Shown piece after piece: positions 34,288 through 43,013 of a stretch of DNA of 64,000 bases (position 1 is the first letter of the stretch; every line of letters begins with the position of its first letter). Under the pieces are notes generated by a model, which saw nothing but the letters and a program-made list of their open reading frames with translations, did no database searches and was not told the DNA's origin. Position numbers and translations under genes: made by a program. The stretch is from Arthrobacter celericrescens (GTDB taxonomy: Bacteria; Actinomycetota; Actinomycetes; Actinomycetales; Micrococcaceae). Location: assembly GCF_003614925.1 (NCBI RefSeq), contig NZ_QYLP01000021.1, positions 1 to 64,000 on the forward strand. Reading direction: 5' to 3'.

Positions 34288-35769
34288 ATGTCCGGAACTT
34301 TCTACGGTGCAGACGTCGCACAGTTGCGCCAGCTCGCCAAGACCATGGCGGGCGGGGCGCACAAGCTTTCGGCCCTGGGCCAGCAGCTAAGCAGCACGCT
34401 GGCCGGCACCGGATGGCGCGGGGCCGACGGCGAGCGCTTCCGCAGCGACTGGAGCTCCGCCCACCTGCCCGCCCTCAAAAAGGCCGCCGGAGAGATGGAA
34501 GCTGCCAGCAAGGCGCTGCTGAAGAACGCGGACGAACAGGACAAGGCAAGCACCGGTAGCAACGGTTCAAGCGGTCAAGGCAACGGGCCGGGAGGTCCCG
34601 GAGGTCCGGCCGGGGAGCTCACGGACAAGCTCGAAGGCATGACCCCGGCCGAACGGAAGGCCTACCTGGCCAGCGACGAGTTCAAACAGTGGGCGCTGGA
34701 ACACCCGGAGGCTGCGAAGGCGGCCATGGACGCAGCCGCCGACTCCGGCCTGATCAGCAAGAACTCCCCGGAGTACGCCGATTTCCTGAGCGACTACTGG
34801 AACCAGCAGGCGATGCGCGAGATGGGCATCGACCCTGCCACGTGGGACACCTCCAAGGGCACCGAGTACAACTGGGAGACCATCAAGAAGGTGTACGACT
34901 ACTACGGCCAGGCCTACCTGGAGAACCCGGACCTGCAGTGGGCGGGCATGGCCAACATGATCGGGCCGTCGTTTGCCGGCGGCTTCAAGGACATGGCGTT
35001 GATGCGGGATCTGGCGCAGCAGATCACCGACAACCCGGTGTCCGACATTCCGCTGCCGGTCCTGGACCAGCTGGAGCAGCTGGCCGGGATGACGGACCAG
35101 GAGATCAAGTTCTACGAGACTTCCATGCTGGACATGAACAAGGAGATCTTCCTCGACCAGGCCCGCCAGCACGAGGCGTACATGAACGGCGGCATCGAGG
35201 AGATCAACCGGCTGCGGGATTCGGGCGCCATCGACGCCGGCACAGCCCAGGCCTGGGCGCAGATCGATTCCGGCGACCCCGCCGAGATCCAGAAGGGCAA
35301 CACGGCGCTCCTGTACCGCGAGCAGAACGAGATCATCGCCGACGACTACGTCACCATGAAGAACCACCCGGGCGGCGAGGCCGTCACCTACATGGTCACC
35401 CTCGCGGGCGAGCCCTCCATCCCCGGCGCGAAGAGTTTCCCCGAGGTGTTCCCGTACACCTACAGCGTGGAGAGCCCCGGCCCGGAGAAGGTGCCGGTGA
35501 CCGGCTGGGACAACCCGCTCCAGTTCCGCACCGACTTCACCACCGGATTCCCGGGCGGGAACATCGCCGACGCCGACTCCCGCTGGGCGCTCATCAGCCA
35601 GGACACCCTGCCGGCGTACCAGAACCTGCTCGCCACGGACCCCGACCGCGCCCGGGACATCATCGCCTCGGACTTCAACGGCCGCGTCGAGGAACACCGC
35701 CCCCTCAACAACATTCCGGACATCACGGGGCGCTTCCTGTCCGGTTTCGACGTCGAGGTCCACCAGTGA
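34288..35769 (+). CDS. Large WXG-type protein, candidate type VII secreted protein
   Basis: A 493-residue protein. Residues 1-90 look like a WXG100-type helical hairpin: 'AQLRQLAKTMAGGAHKLSALGQQL', then W43-R-G45, then 'FRSDWSSAHLPALKKAAGEMEAASKALLKNADEQ'. A Gly/Ser/Pro linker (about 97-110) leads to a long helical and mixed region without a recognised domain, ending 'FDVEVHQ'. No transmembrane helix or signal peptide. The WXG head suggests export by an ESX/T7SS machine, but none is encoded here. The ATG at 34288 follows CGGGGGAATC. The next gene, a lipoprotein, overlaps its stop. Confidence 0.65.
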   Translation: MSGTFYGADVAQLRQLAKTMAGGAHKLSALGQQLSSTLAGTGWRGADGERFRSDWSSAHLPALKKAAGEMEAASKALLKNADEQDKASTGSNGSSGQGNGPGGPGGPAGELTDKLEGMTPAERKAYLASDEFKQWALEHPEAAKAAMDAAADSGLISKNSPEYADFLSDYWNQQAMREMGIDPATWDTSKGTEYNWETIKKVYDYYGQAYLENPDLQWAGMANMIGPSFAGGFKDMALMRDLAQQITDNPVSDIPLPVLDQLEQLAGMTDQEIKFYETSMLDMNKEIFLDQARQHEAYMNGGIEEINRLRDSGAIDAGTAQAWAQIDSGDPAEIQKGNTALLYREQNEIIADDYVTMKNHPGGEAVTYMVTLAGEPSIPGAKSFPEVFPYTYSVESPGPEKVPVTGWDNPLQFRTDFTTGFPGGNIADADSRWALISQDTLPAYQNLLATDPDRARDIIASDFNGRVEEHRPLNNIPDITGRFLSGFDVEVHQ

Positions 35770-36416
35770 GGCCGCCGCTGCGGAACGCAGCCCGCACCAG
35801 CGCCGCGGCACTGGCCGCCGCTGCGTGCCTCGTCCTCGCCGCCTGCCAACTCCCCGGTTCCGCCACACCCGCCCAGACGCCTCACTCTTCGCAAGGGAGC
35901 ACCGTGAACACCTCCGACTTCTCCACCCTGGACCCCGCCGGCGTCGACAGGATCCGCACCGAGCTCCGCGCCCGGCTGGACCTGAGCAGCGGCAAGCTGC
36001 TGAAGTCCGCCGTCGGCGTCTCGGACACCAGCTACGGACCCGAAATCAACACGCAGGACGAGGGCAAGATCAAGCTCACCATTGTGGCGCCCGCCGGCGA
36101 GATCAGCGGGGAAACGGACCGCCTCCGCTTCAACACCACCAACATCCAGCCCGACTTCAGCGAGATCACCTATTTCCTCACCGCGGACTCCCCGGAAGAG
36201 TTCTTCGCGCTGATCCGCGACGGCGTCGAAAAGTACGGGATCGACGGCGACTCCGCCGAGGGCTGGATCAGCTCGGCGAGCGCCGATCCGCAGATGAAGA
36301 GCGACTTTTCCATCACCAGCGGCACCAGCACGGGCCTGGACGTCAACTACGACCTGCGCTACGACGGCAGCAAGGACGTGCAGGTCGTCATCGTCCATGT
36401 CAGGCCGGTCGAATAG
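35766..36416 (+). CDS. Lipoprotein paired with the WXG-type protein
   Basis: A 216-residue protein with a type II signal peptide: basic start, Ala-rich hydrophobic stretch, and lipobox L24-A-A-C27. The mature part begins with a Ser/Thr/Pro linker and then a compact alpha/beta domain of unknown family ('DPAGVDRIRTELRARLDLSSGKLLKSAVGVSDTSYG', 'FALIRDGVEKYGIDGDSAEGWISS'). The GTG start overlaps the TGA of the WXG gene (GTGA), so the two are translated together. It may be a surface partner or immunity protein; this is speculative. Confidence 0.72.
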   Translation: MRPPLRNAARTSAAALAAAACLVLAACQLPGSATPAQTPHSSQGSTVNTSDFSTLDPAGVDRIRTELRARLDLSSGKLLKSAVGVSDTSYGPEINTQDEGKIKLTIVAPAGEISGETDRLRFNTTNIQPDFSEITYFLTADSPEEFFALIRDGVEKYGIDGDSAEGWISSASADPQMKSDFSITSGTSTGLDVNYDLRYDGSKDVQVVIVHVRPVE

Positions 36417-36472
36417 CCGGAGCCGGCTGGCTGGCTGGCTGACCTGGGCGGCCCCGCCCTCCCCGGGGCAGC

Positions 36473-36928
36473 CTAGACCGGCGGCCCGGCGTTGCCCTTG
36501 AGGTTCTTCATCACCAGGGTCGAGGTGAGGCGTTCGACGGCGGGCAGGGACGAAAGCTGTTCGTCGTAGAAGCGCTGGTAGGCGGGCAGGTCCACGGCGA
36601 TCACGCGGAGCATGTAGTCCGGTGATCCGAACAGCCGCTGGGCCTCGATGATGTTGGGCAGGGCGGCCACCCGTTCCTCGAAATCGGCCACCGTGGTGCG
36701 CTCCACCTTGGCCATGGTGACAAATACGATCGCTTCGAATCCCAGGCCGATCGCGGCCGGATCGATGTCCGCCCGGTACCCGCGGATGACCCCGGACGAC
36801 TCCAGGTCGCGCAGCCTGCGGTGGCAGGGCGCAACCGTCAACCCCACCTTCGCGGCGAGTGCCGTGGCCGTCATCCGGCCGTCCTCTTTGAGGTGGCGCA
36901 AAATAGTTCTGTCGATTCCGTCAATCAC
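36473..36928 (-). CDS. Lrp/AsnC-family regulator of the LysE exporter
   Basis: A 151-residue protein: HTH 'DGIDRTILRHLKEDGRMTATALAAKVGLTVAPCHRRLRDLE', then a RAM domain 'YMLRVIAVDLPAYQRFYDEQL'. Divergent from a LysE-family exporter across 117 bp, the classic arrangement of amino-acid-responsive Lrp and its exporter. TAAGAT on the minus strand ends six bases before the GTG and there is no Shine-Dalgarno, suggesting a leaderless mRNA. The -10 falls inside an inverted repeat, consistent with autoregulation. Confidence 0.85.
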   Translation of the reverse strand: MIDGIDRTILRHLKEDGRMTATALAAKVGLTVAPCHRRLRDLESSGVIRGYRADIDPAAIGLGFEAIVFVTMAKVERTTVADFEERVAALPNIIEAQRLFGSPDYMLRVIAVDLPAYQRFYDEQLSSLPAVERLTSTLVMKNLKGNAGPPV

Positions 36929-36933
36929 GCAAA

Positions 36934-36964
36934 TATCTTACCCAGATAGCGGTTGAGTGAGATA
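36934..36964. promoter_or_regulatory. Inverted repeat in the Lrp-LysE intergenic region
   Basis: TATCTTACCCA (36934-36944) and TGAGTGAGATA (36954-36964) are inverted repeats with nine of eleven positions paired and a 9-base centre. The element covers the Lrp gene -10. Confidence 0.55.
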
Positions 36965-37045
36965 AAAACGGGAACACTTATGGCGCGTTTTTCCCTAGGG
37001 TTTTCCTTGTCGGGACCATCCCGGCGGATCGACCCAGGAGCCACC

Positions 37046-37690
37046 GTGAACCCCCAGCTGTTCCTCGCCTTCACCATTGTTTCCATCACCTTGGCGTGCA
37101 CTCCTGGCGTGGACTGGGCGTACTCCATTGCGGCCGGGCTGCGCCGGCGCAGCTTCGTGCCGGCGGTGGCCGGGTTGTGCAGCGGCTACGTGGTGCACAC
37201 GGTGCTGATGGCACTCGGCCTCGCGGCACTGCTGGCCGGCGTGCCGGGGCTCCTTGGCTGGCTGATGGTGGCCGGCGCGGCGTACCTGCTCTGGCTGGGC
37301 TTCAGTACCCTCCGCTCCTGGCGCGGTGCGCGCTTCAGCGCGGAGGACGCCGTCGGGCAGTCCCACAACCAGCTCCGCAGCTTCCTGCTGGGCATGGGCA
37401 CCAGCGGCATCAACCCGAAGGGCCTGTTGTTCTTCCTGGCGCTGGTGCCGCAGTTCGTGAGCCCGGAGGCATCGCTGCCCGTTCCCGTGCAGTCGGGTGT
37501 GCTGGGCCTGACGTTCGTGCTGCTCGTGGCGATGATCTACACGGGTGTCGCCCTGGCGTCGCGCAAGCTGCTGCATTCGCGGCCGGCGGCGGCCCGGGTG
37601 GTGACGCTGGCGAGCGGCATGGTGATGGTGGGGCTCGGCGTCGTGCTGCTGGCCGAGCAGATCATCCCGCTCGTGACCCGGACCGCCTGA
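37046..37690 (+). CDS. LysE-family amino-acid exporter
   Basis: A 214-residue protein with six helices. It has the LysE/RhtB pattern: 'FTIVSITLACTPGVDWAYSIAAGLRRR' with the Pro-Gly motif, 'AYLLWLGFSTL', and 'GINPKGLLFFLALVPQFV'. It exports amino acids or derivatives. The adjacent divergent Lrp-type gene suggests induction by its substrate. The GTG at 37046 follows CAGGAG; an earlier frame covering the promoter is rejected. Confidence 0.86.
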   Translation: MNPQLFLAFTIVSITLACTPGVDWAYSIAAGLRRRSFVPAVAGLCSGYVVHTVLMALGLAALLAGVPGLLGWLMVAGAAYLLWLGFSTLRSWRGARFSAEDAVGQSHNQLRSFLLGMGTSGINPKGLLFFLALVPQFVSPEASLPVPVQSGVLGLTFVLLVAMIYTGVALASRKLLHSRPAAARVVTLASGMVMVGLGVVLLAEQIIPLVTRTA

Positions 37691-37723
37691 GCCGCCCGCT
37701 TCCGGCCCGCCTCAGGCGGGTCG

Positions 37724-38209
37724 TTACACTCGCTGGGCGGCCGCCAGGAGTTCATCGAGCCGTTCGTAGCCTTCGATCACCCCGGAGTTCATGCCGCTGC
37801 CGATGGCCATGTCCCGCGCTTCGACCGTGGGGTAGACGTCGTGGATGGAAATCCGGGAGCGCCCGCCGCCGAGGTCCTCGAACCTGGTGGTGCCGATGCC
37901 CACCTCGCCGGGAGCCCCGGAGAATTCGAAGGTCATGATGAGGAGCTTGCCCGGCTCGACCGCATGGAAGACCCCGCTGAAGCTGAATTCGTAGCCTTCG
38001 CTGCTGGCGCCGTCGAAGCTCCAGCGGCCGCCCACGCGGGTGTCGTACCTGATGTTCTCCACCTTGTCCTCGCGCGGGCCCAGCCACTGGACCATCAGCT
38101 CGGGCTCCACGTGGGCACGGTAGACGGTGTCCACGGGGGCGTCGAATTCGCGGACCGTCTCGACGAACGGAACGCCGGATTCTGCCGTGATGTTGGTTGG
38201 ATTGCTCAT
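37724..38209 (-). CDS. SRPBCC-family protein (AHSA1-like)
   Basis: A 161-residue START/Bet v1-like protein of the AHSA1 group: 'VETVREFDAPVDTVYRAHVEPELMVQWLGP', 'RYDTRVGGRWSFDG' and 'GMNSGVIEGYERLDELLA'. These hydrophobic-cavity proteins are commonly paired with ArsR-type regulators in actinobacteria; the ligand is unknown. The ATG at 38209 overlaps the ArsR stop (ATGA), so they form a two-gene operon. Confidence 0.85.
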   Translation of the reverse strand: MSNPTNITAESGVPFVETVREFDAPVDTVYRAHVEPELMVQWLGPREDKVENIRYDTRVGGRWSFDGASSEGYEFSFSGVFHAVEPGKLLIMTFEFSGAPGEVGIGTTRFEDLGGGRSRISIHDVYPTVEARDMAIGSGMNSGVIEGYERLDELLAAAQRV

Positions 38210-38610
38210 TGTTCCCCGCTCCTTGGAGTCTGCGCGGATTCTGGGGTCCGCGCGGAGGCCTGGTTTTCCAGGAGGGCGTCCAGCCTCCGGTAACGCCCTT
38301 CCGCTTCGAGCCGGTACCGGTCGATCCACGCGGTGAGCCGCTCCAGCGCTGCCGCATCCAGATGGACGGGGCGCCGCTGGGCGTCGCGTGAACGGGTGAC
38401 CAGGCCGGCCTGTTCCAGGACCTGGATGTGCTTGGACACGGCCTGCTTGGTGATCGCGAATGGTTCGGCGAGTTCGTTGACCGTGGCGTCGCCGCGCGAC
38501 AGCCTGGCCACGATGTCCCTCCGGACCGGATCCGCGAGGGCCATGAAGGCCCTATCAAGCCGGGCCGCATCGAGCGGGTCCTGGTGTGGCACTTCCCACC
38601 TCTTATGCAA
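38206..38610 (-). CDS. ArsR-family regulator
   Basis: A 134-residue winged-helix protein: 'LDRAFMALADPVRRDIVARLSRGDATVNELAEPFAITKQAVSKHIQVLEQAGLVTRS'. No metal-binding CxC motif is present, so it is not a canonical metal sensor. It belongs to the ArsR group that is fused to or coupled with SRPBCC proteins. The ATG has no good Shine-Dalgarno and begins five bases from the operator repeats. Confidence 0.85.
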   Translation of the reverse strand: MHKRWEVPHQDPLDAARLDRAFMALADPVRRDIVARLSRGDATVNELAEPFAITKQAVSKHIQVLEQAGLVTRSRDAQRRPVHLDAAALERLTAWIDRYRLEAEGRYRRLDALLENQASARTPESAQTPRSGEQ

Positions 38611-38614
38611 CCAT

Positions 38615-38638
38615 CTAGTTGATCAACCAACTAGTTGA
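38615..38638. promoter_or_regulatory. ArsR operator
   Basis: CTAGTTGA occurs twice (38615-38622 and 38631-38638) with CAACTAGTTG and TTGATCAA palindromes between. The AT-rich repeats lie immediately ahead of the arsR start and are its likely autoregulatory site. Confidence 0.55.
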
Positions 38639-38679
38639 CTAAAGGATAGACCCGCACCGCCCCGTGCACAAGGGTTCCC

Positions 38680-39672
38680 TCAATCCCCGCCGAGGTCCTT
38701 CCAGTCCTGCTCCCAGAGCCGGCGCATCTCGGCGTCCTTGCGGATCAGCCCGCCCTCCAGCGCGCCGCTCGTGCTGGCCCCGCCGGAGGTTCCACCCTCC
38801 CGCCGGGACCCGGGCAGCAAAGCCCGCCGGCCGGCGTCGAACGCCAGGAGCGCGCGGTCGGTGAGCGCGTCGTTGCGCAGGGCGAGGCTGGTCTTCCGTC
38901 GCCGCAGCACCTCGGACAGCGCCGCCTGCGCCGCGGGCCGCTCGCCCAGCGCGCGCAGGGACCTCGCCCGGAGGAGCAGGAGGGCGGCGGACAGGTCGTC
39001 CGCGTTCTCGAGGCCTTCGGTCCAGCCGACGACGTTGCGGTGCCGGCCGAGTGCCGACGCCGCCGTGCAGCGGGCCAACGCGGAAGGGAGCGACGCCGGC
39101 AGGCTGGCCAGCGCGTCGAGCGCGGCGTCCGTCCGGCCCGCCTCCCGCAGGCAGTGCGAGAGGGCCAGGAACACGGATTCTTCGCTGAACAGCACCTGTA
39201 CCTCGACACGCTCGGCGACCTCGATGGTGCTGACCACGCGGCCAAGGTACGCGGCGGAGAACTGGCTGGCGGCGTCGTCGATCCTGGTGGAGATGCCCAG
39301 CCGCAGCAGCTCGGCCGCGCGCAGGTAGCTGCCGTGCTTGTAGGCGAGCAGGCCGGCCAGGACCTGGCAGAGACCGGCCCAGCCAGGGTTGGACCGGGCG
39401 AGGAGCAGCAGGCGTTCGGGCTCGGTGCCGGTGAAGACCGCGGCGTGCATGGTCTTCGCGGTGCGGCCGGCGAACCGCTTGAGCGGCGGCACATCCCCTG
39501 CGACGGACAGCCGGTCCGCGCTTCGCCTCCGCAGCACCCCTGAAACGGCTCCGCCCACGCCGTCTGCGAGGCCGCTCGCCGGGGTACGGACGCGCGCTCG
39601 GCGGAACGGGGTGAGGTCCCGGGTGTCGCGGTAGGCGCCGTGATCCGGGGGAACGGGGTGCCCGGCAGTCAT
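38680..39672 (-). CDS. Helical-repeat hypothetical protein
   Basis: A 330-residue soluble protein not assigned to a family. From residue 75 it is built of helix pairs in TPR/SEL style ('GLCQVLAGLLAYKHGSYLRAAELLRLGI', 'FLALSHCLREAGRTDAALDALASL', 'ALLLLRARSLRALGERPAAQAALSEVL'). The N-terminal 70 residues are basic and disordered. The C-terminal 'RKDAEMRRLWEQDWKDLGGD' is charged and follows a Gly/Ser linker. It may be a scaffold protein. It is the only gene in its stretch on this strand. Confidence 0.65.
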   Translation of the reverse strand: MTAGHPVPPDHGAYRDTRDLTPFRRARVRTPASGLADGVGGAVSGVLRRRSADRLSVAGDVPPLKRFAGRTAKTMHAAVFTGTEPERLLLLARSNPGWAGLCQVLAGLLAYKHGSYLRAAELLRLGISTRIDDAASQFSAAYLGRVVSTIEVAERVEVQVLFSEESVFLALSHCLREAGRTDAALDALASLPASLPSALARCTAASALGRHRNVVGWTEGLENADDLSAALLLLRARSLRALGERPAAQAALSEVLRRRKTSLALRNDALTDRALLAFDAGRRALLPGSRREGGTSGGASTSGALEGGLIRKDAEMRRLWEQDWKDLGGD

Positions 39673-39840
39673 CTGTCCATGCTATCCATGCCCCGCCACT
39701 ACAGGCCGCCCGCTGGGCCTCCCCTCTATTTCCGGGGTTATCGGGAGTAAACTATGGCTGTCGGCAGGGTTCCGACAGCTCCTTGCCGCAAAACGGCCAG
39801 CCACCCGGCGGGCCGGTACACATTGTGGTTGGGAGGAGTT

Positions 39841-40320
39841 ATGACCACCGCTTCACACCCGGCACAGCACCACCATGTGATGGGGCTCTCGCTGCACAAC
39901 ACGGCGCTGGGTTTGGGCTGGGTATTCCTGGTCGTTGGTGTCCTTGGATTCATCCCGGGCATCACGAGCAACTACGGCGCCATGACCTTTGCTGGGCATG
40001 AGTCGGGCGCCATGCTTCTTGGAATTTTCCAAGTCTCAATTCTGCACAACATCGTCCACATGCTGTTCGGTGCGGCCGGCCTGTACATGGCCAGGACCTC
40101 CCGCATGGCACGTGGGTTCCTGGTGGGCGGCGGCATCGTCTACCTGGCCCTGTGGATCTACGGTCTCGTGATCGGTGGGGACTCGATGTCAGGCGCCAAC
40201 TTCGTGCCGTTCAACACCGCCGACAACTGGCTGCACCTTGCACTCGGTATCGTGATGGTCGGTGTGGGCCTGTGGCTTGGCCGTGATGCCAGAGAGGAGA
40301 CGAAGGGCCGCGCCATGTAG
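39841..40320 (+). CDS. DUF4383 membrane protein
   Basis: A 159-residue protein with four membrane helices, a His-rich N-terminus and 'SILHNIVHMLFGAAGLYMAR' in the third helix region. 'FNTADNWLHLALGIVMVGVGL' matches the DUF4383 family of small actinobacterial membrane proteins. Function unknown. GGGAGGAGTT precedes the ATG at 39841; an earlier frame from 39754 lacks such a site. Confidence 0.82.
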   Translation: MTTASHPAQHHHVMGLSLHNTALGLGWVFLVVGVLGFIPGITSNYGAMTFAGHESGAMLLGIFQVSILHNIVHMLFGAAGLYMARTSRMARGFLVGGGIVYLALWIYGLVIGGDSMSGANFVPFNTADNWLHLALGIVMVGVGLWLGRDAREETKGRAM

Positions 40321-40439
40321 CGCGCCTTCCACTTCGAAAACACCACAATTTGACACTACGACGGCGACCGTCCCCTTCGCGGGGCGGCCGCCGCTTTGCG
40401 TGTGGGATGTTTGGGCGCCTCGGGCGTGGTGTGGGTGGC

Positions 40440-41114
40440 TCAGCCGAGGAGGCGGTGTTCGTAGGCGAAGGCGACCAGCTGCAGCCGGGTCCGCAGGCCG
40501 AGTTTCACGAGCAGGCTGCGCAGGTGGGTCTTGACGGTGGCCTCCGAGACGAAGAGTCCCTGGGCCATGTCCGCATTGGACAGTCCTTTGGCGGCCAGCA
40601 GGAAGACTTCCCGCTCCCTCCCCGAGAGCCCGTCCAGGACAGCTAGGTCCGGACCCGAGACGGGAACGGTCCGGGCGGCATGCTGGAACAATTCGTGGAC
40701 CGAGCCGGGCGCGATCACGGAGTAGCCGGAATACACGGTGCGTATGGCGGCCAGGAGGAATTCGGGTTCGGCGCTCTTGAGCAGGTATCCGCTCGCCCCC
40801 GCCTGGACCGCGTCCACCACGGCCTGGTCGCGGTTGAAGGTGGTGAGCGCGATGATCTTCGGATTGTCCACGCCGGCGGCCATGGACTCTTCGGTGATCC
40901 GGCGGGTGGCCTCCACGCCGCCCACCACCGGCATCCTGAGGTCCATCAGCATGACATCCGGCCGCTGTTCCGCTGCCCGCTCCACCGCGGGTCCGCCGTC
41001 GTCGGCTTCCCAGGCCAAAGCCATGTCCGGCTGGCTTTGGACCAGCATCCGGATTCCCGCGCGGAAGAGCGGCTGGTCGTCCACAAGTGCCACGGCGATG
41101 GGTTTCTCAACCAT
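40440..41114 (-). CDS. NarL/LuxR-family response regulator
   Basis: A 224-residue protein. The receiver domain has the acidic pair Asp12-Asp13, phospho-acceptor Asp58 in 'DVMLMDLRMP', and 'GYLLKS' with the conserved Lys. The LuxR-type HTH is 'LSGREREVFLLAAKGLSNADMAQGLFVSEATVKTHLRSLLVKLG'. It is phosphorylated by the histidine kinase whose gene it overlaps by eight bases. The target genes are unknown; none of the neighbours is an obvious regulon member. Confidence 0.92.
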   Translation of the reverse strand: MVEKPIAVALVDDQPLFRAGIRMLVQSQPDMALAWEADDGGPAVERAAEQRPDVMLMDLRMPVVGGVEATRRITEESMAAGVDNPKIIALTTFNRDQAVVDAVQAGASGYLLKSAEPEFLLAAIRTVYSGYSVIAPGSVHELFQHAARTVPVSGPDLAVLDGLSGREREVFLLAAKGLSNADMAQGLFVSEATVKTHLRSLLVKLGLRTRLQLVAFAYEHRLLG

Positions 41115-42435
41115 GGGCAGCGCTTTCCTTTTCGGCGTCCGCAGGTTCCTGGGCGTCCAGCGGCGCCGAGCCGCCGCCCGAACCGGACAACGCGCGTGAT
41201 CCGTACGGGATGAAGACCGTGACCCGGAACTGTTCCCCGTCCGGTCCGGCGGTGAGCCAGCCGCCGGCCAGGTGGGCACGCTCCCGCATCCCGGGGATGC
41301 CGCGCCCGGCGCGGACCGGAGTGCCGCCGTCGTCCGCTCCCCCATTCACAGCGGACGACGGCAGGTTCGAAGCAGCGTGGATAGTGAGGCCGGGCCCGCT
41401 CCAGTCTAGGTGCAGGCGCGCGGCCGTGCCGCGGCCGCCGTGCTTGAGGGCGTTGGTCAGGCATTCCTGGACGATCCGGAAGACCGCGAGCTGCTGGCCC
41501 GCGCCGAGCTCCACGGGATGCCCGGTTTCGCTTTGCTGCACCCGGAGGCTGCCCTGCCGCATCCGCTCAACCAGCGGTCCCACGTCGCTGAGCCGGGGCT
41601 GGGGAGTGACCAGACCGTCGTCGCGGACTCCTTCGATGACGCACTGCGCGTCGACCAGCGCGTGCCGTGCGGAGACCGCGATGTTCTCCAAGGCGTCGAG
41701 GACGGGCTTGGGCTGGTCCTTGCTGAGGTAGCGGGTGCCGTCTGCCTGGGCCGCGATGACGGCAAGCGAATGGGCCAGCACGTCGTGCAGGTCCCGGGCG
41801 ATCCGGGTGCGTTCCTGCTCGATCACCAGTTCAACTTCGGCCTCCTTGAGGCTCGCCTGCGCCTCGTTTCGGGCCAGGAAGAGGGTGCCGCGTTCCTGGT
41901 ACAGCCGCAGTGCAATCCCTACGGCGGCGCATCCGGCGGCGATGAGGAGAAGAAGCGCGAAGAGCTGCCAGCCGTAGTTATAGAACGCCCAGCGGTCGCC
42001 CATGTAGAGGGGCGCGAACCAGCCGACCCCGTAGCCGTACCGCCACGAGATCATCAGGAAGGTCATCGTGGCCGCGAAGACCACATTGGCAATGCCCGCG
42101 ATCAGCCGAACCCGGGCCGGTGCGGTCCAGAGGATGAAGGCCAGGGCGATGAAGGAGCCCAGGTAGATGGCCCAATGGTTGGAGTGCATCGCCGGGAAGA
42201 TGTAGCTCAACTGGCCGCCCAGGAGCAGTGCCGTGAGCCCTAGCGACGCGAATGGCTGCCACACAGAGACGGCGATGGCGAGAGTCATCAGCACGAGCGG
42301 CCAGGTGCCGGGCCAGTACGTCAGGCCTGGCCACGGCCCCATCCTGCCCGCTTCGCCCACGCTCCACAGCGTGAAGAAGATGACGGCCGCCGCAGGGGCG
42401 CCCCAATGCCGCACAACTTTCAGTATCTGTTCCAT
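41107..42435 (-). CDS. Sensor histidine kinase, HisKA_3 type
   Basis: A 442-residue membrane kinase. Five or six N-terminal helices form the sensor. A coiled coil ('ARNEAQASLKEAEVELVIEQ') leads to the HisKA_3 box 'ERTRIARDLHDVLAHSLAVIAAQ' with the phospho-His. The HATPase part has 'QECLTNALKHGG' (N box) and 'GRGIPGMRERAHLAGG' (G box). Kinase and regulator genes overlap, forming a NarL-type two-component system. ATG 42435 is preferred to the GTG at 42453. Confidence 0.9.
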   Translation of the reverse strand: MEQILKVVRHWGAPAAAVIFFTLWSVGEAGRMGPWPGLTYWPGTWPLVLMTLAIAVSVWQPFASLGLTALLLGGQLSYIFPAMHSNHWAIYLGSFIALAFILWTAPARVRLIAGIANVVFAATMTFLMISWRYGYGVGWFAPLYMGDRWAFYNYGWQLFALLLLIAAGCAAVGIALRLYQERGTLFLARNEAQASLKEAEVELVIEQERTRIARDLHDVLAHSLAVIAAQADGTRYLSKDQPKPVLDALENIAVSARHALVDAQCVIEGVRDDGLVTPQPRLSDVGPLVERMRQGSLRVQQSETGHPVELGAGQQLAVFRIVQECLTNALKHGGRGTAARLHLDWSGPGLTIHAASNLPSSAVNGGADDGGTPVRAGRGIPGMRERAHLAGGWLTAGPDGEQFRVTVFIPYGSRALSGSGGGSAPLDAQEPADAEKESAAHG

Positions 42436-42574
42436 GCCAGCCACGATATCCACGCGGATCAGCCCGAACGCGCCGATCCGCGGCGAGCGGTGCCGATCTC
42501 CACCTGGAAGCCAGCGGATTCATCCTCTGGGTTAGCTGACGGCGGTACGTGGGGCACCCCGCGGGCGGCACTCC

Positions 42575-42928
42575 TTACCAGGACACCAGGCAGAACGGGT
42601 GGCCGGCGGGGTCGAGATAGACGCGGAAGGTCTTGTCCTGGTGCTCCTTGGTGGCACCGAGCGCAAGGACCTTTTCCTCGGCCTCGTCCAGGTTTCCGAC
42701 CTTCACATCCACGTGCATTTGCTGCGGGTGCTCGGCGGAGGGCCATTGCGGTGGGATCAGCTTGTCGACCCGCTGGAAGGCCACGGCAGGGCGGTCGGCG
42801 GCGTCGCCGATGGTGATCCAGTCGGCGTCGCCCTCCACCCGCTGCATGCCGAGCAGTTCCTGATAGAAGCGGGCCATGGGTTCAATGTCTTCACAGTCGA
42901 TAACGAGTGCGTGGAATTTTCCGATCAT
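42575..42928 (-). CDS. VOC (glyoxalase/dioxygenase superfamily) protein
   Basis: A 117-residue protein of two beta-alpha-beta-beta-beta units: 'HALVIDCEDIEPMARFYQELLGMQ' and 'MHVDVKVGNLDEAEEKVLALGA...YLDPAGHPFCLV'. Possible metal residues are His6 and the later His and Glu. This short group is often annotated glyoxalase-like; no substrate can be named. Confidence 0.82.
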   Translation of the reverse strand: MIGKFHALVIDCEDIEPMARFYQELLGMQRVEGDADWITIGDAADRPAVAFQRVDKLIPPQWPSAEHPQQMHVDVKVGNLDEAEEKVLALGATKEHQDKTFRVYLDPAGHPFCLVSW

Positions 42929-43013
42929 GTGCCCGACTATGCCCGAGCCGATACAACGGTTGCTATGGGGATGCGGACAGTTGCGGTCCGCATGAGCGGT
43001 TTCCCTCCTGCCG

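Noticed and set aside
40350..40410. Terminator between the DUF4383 and response-regulator genes
   Set aside because: A GGCGACCGTCCCC/GGGGCGGCCGCC pairing exists but needs bulges and has no T-run; too weak to list.
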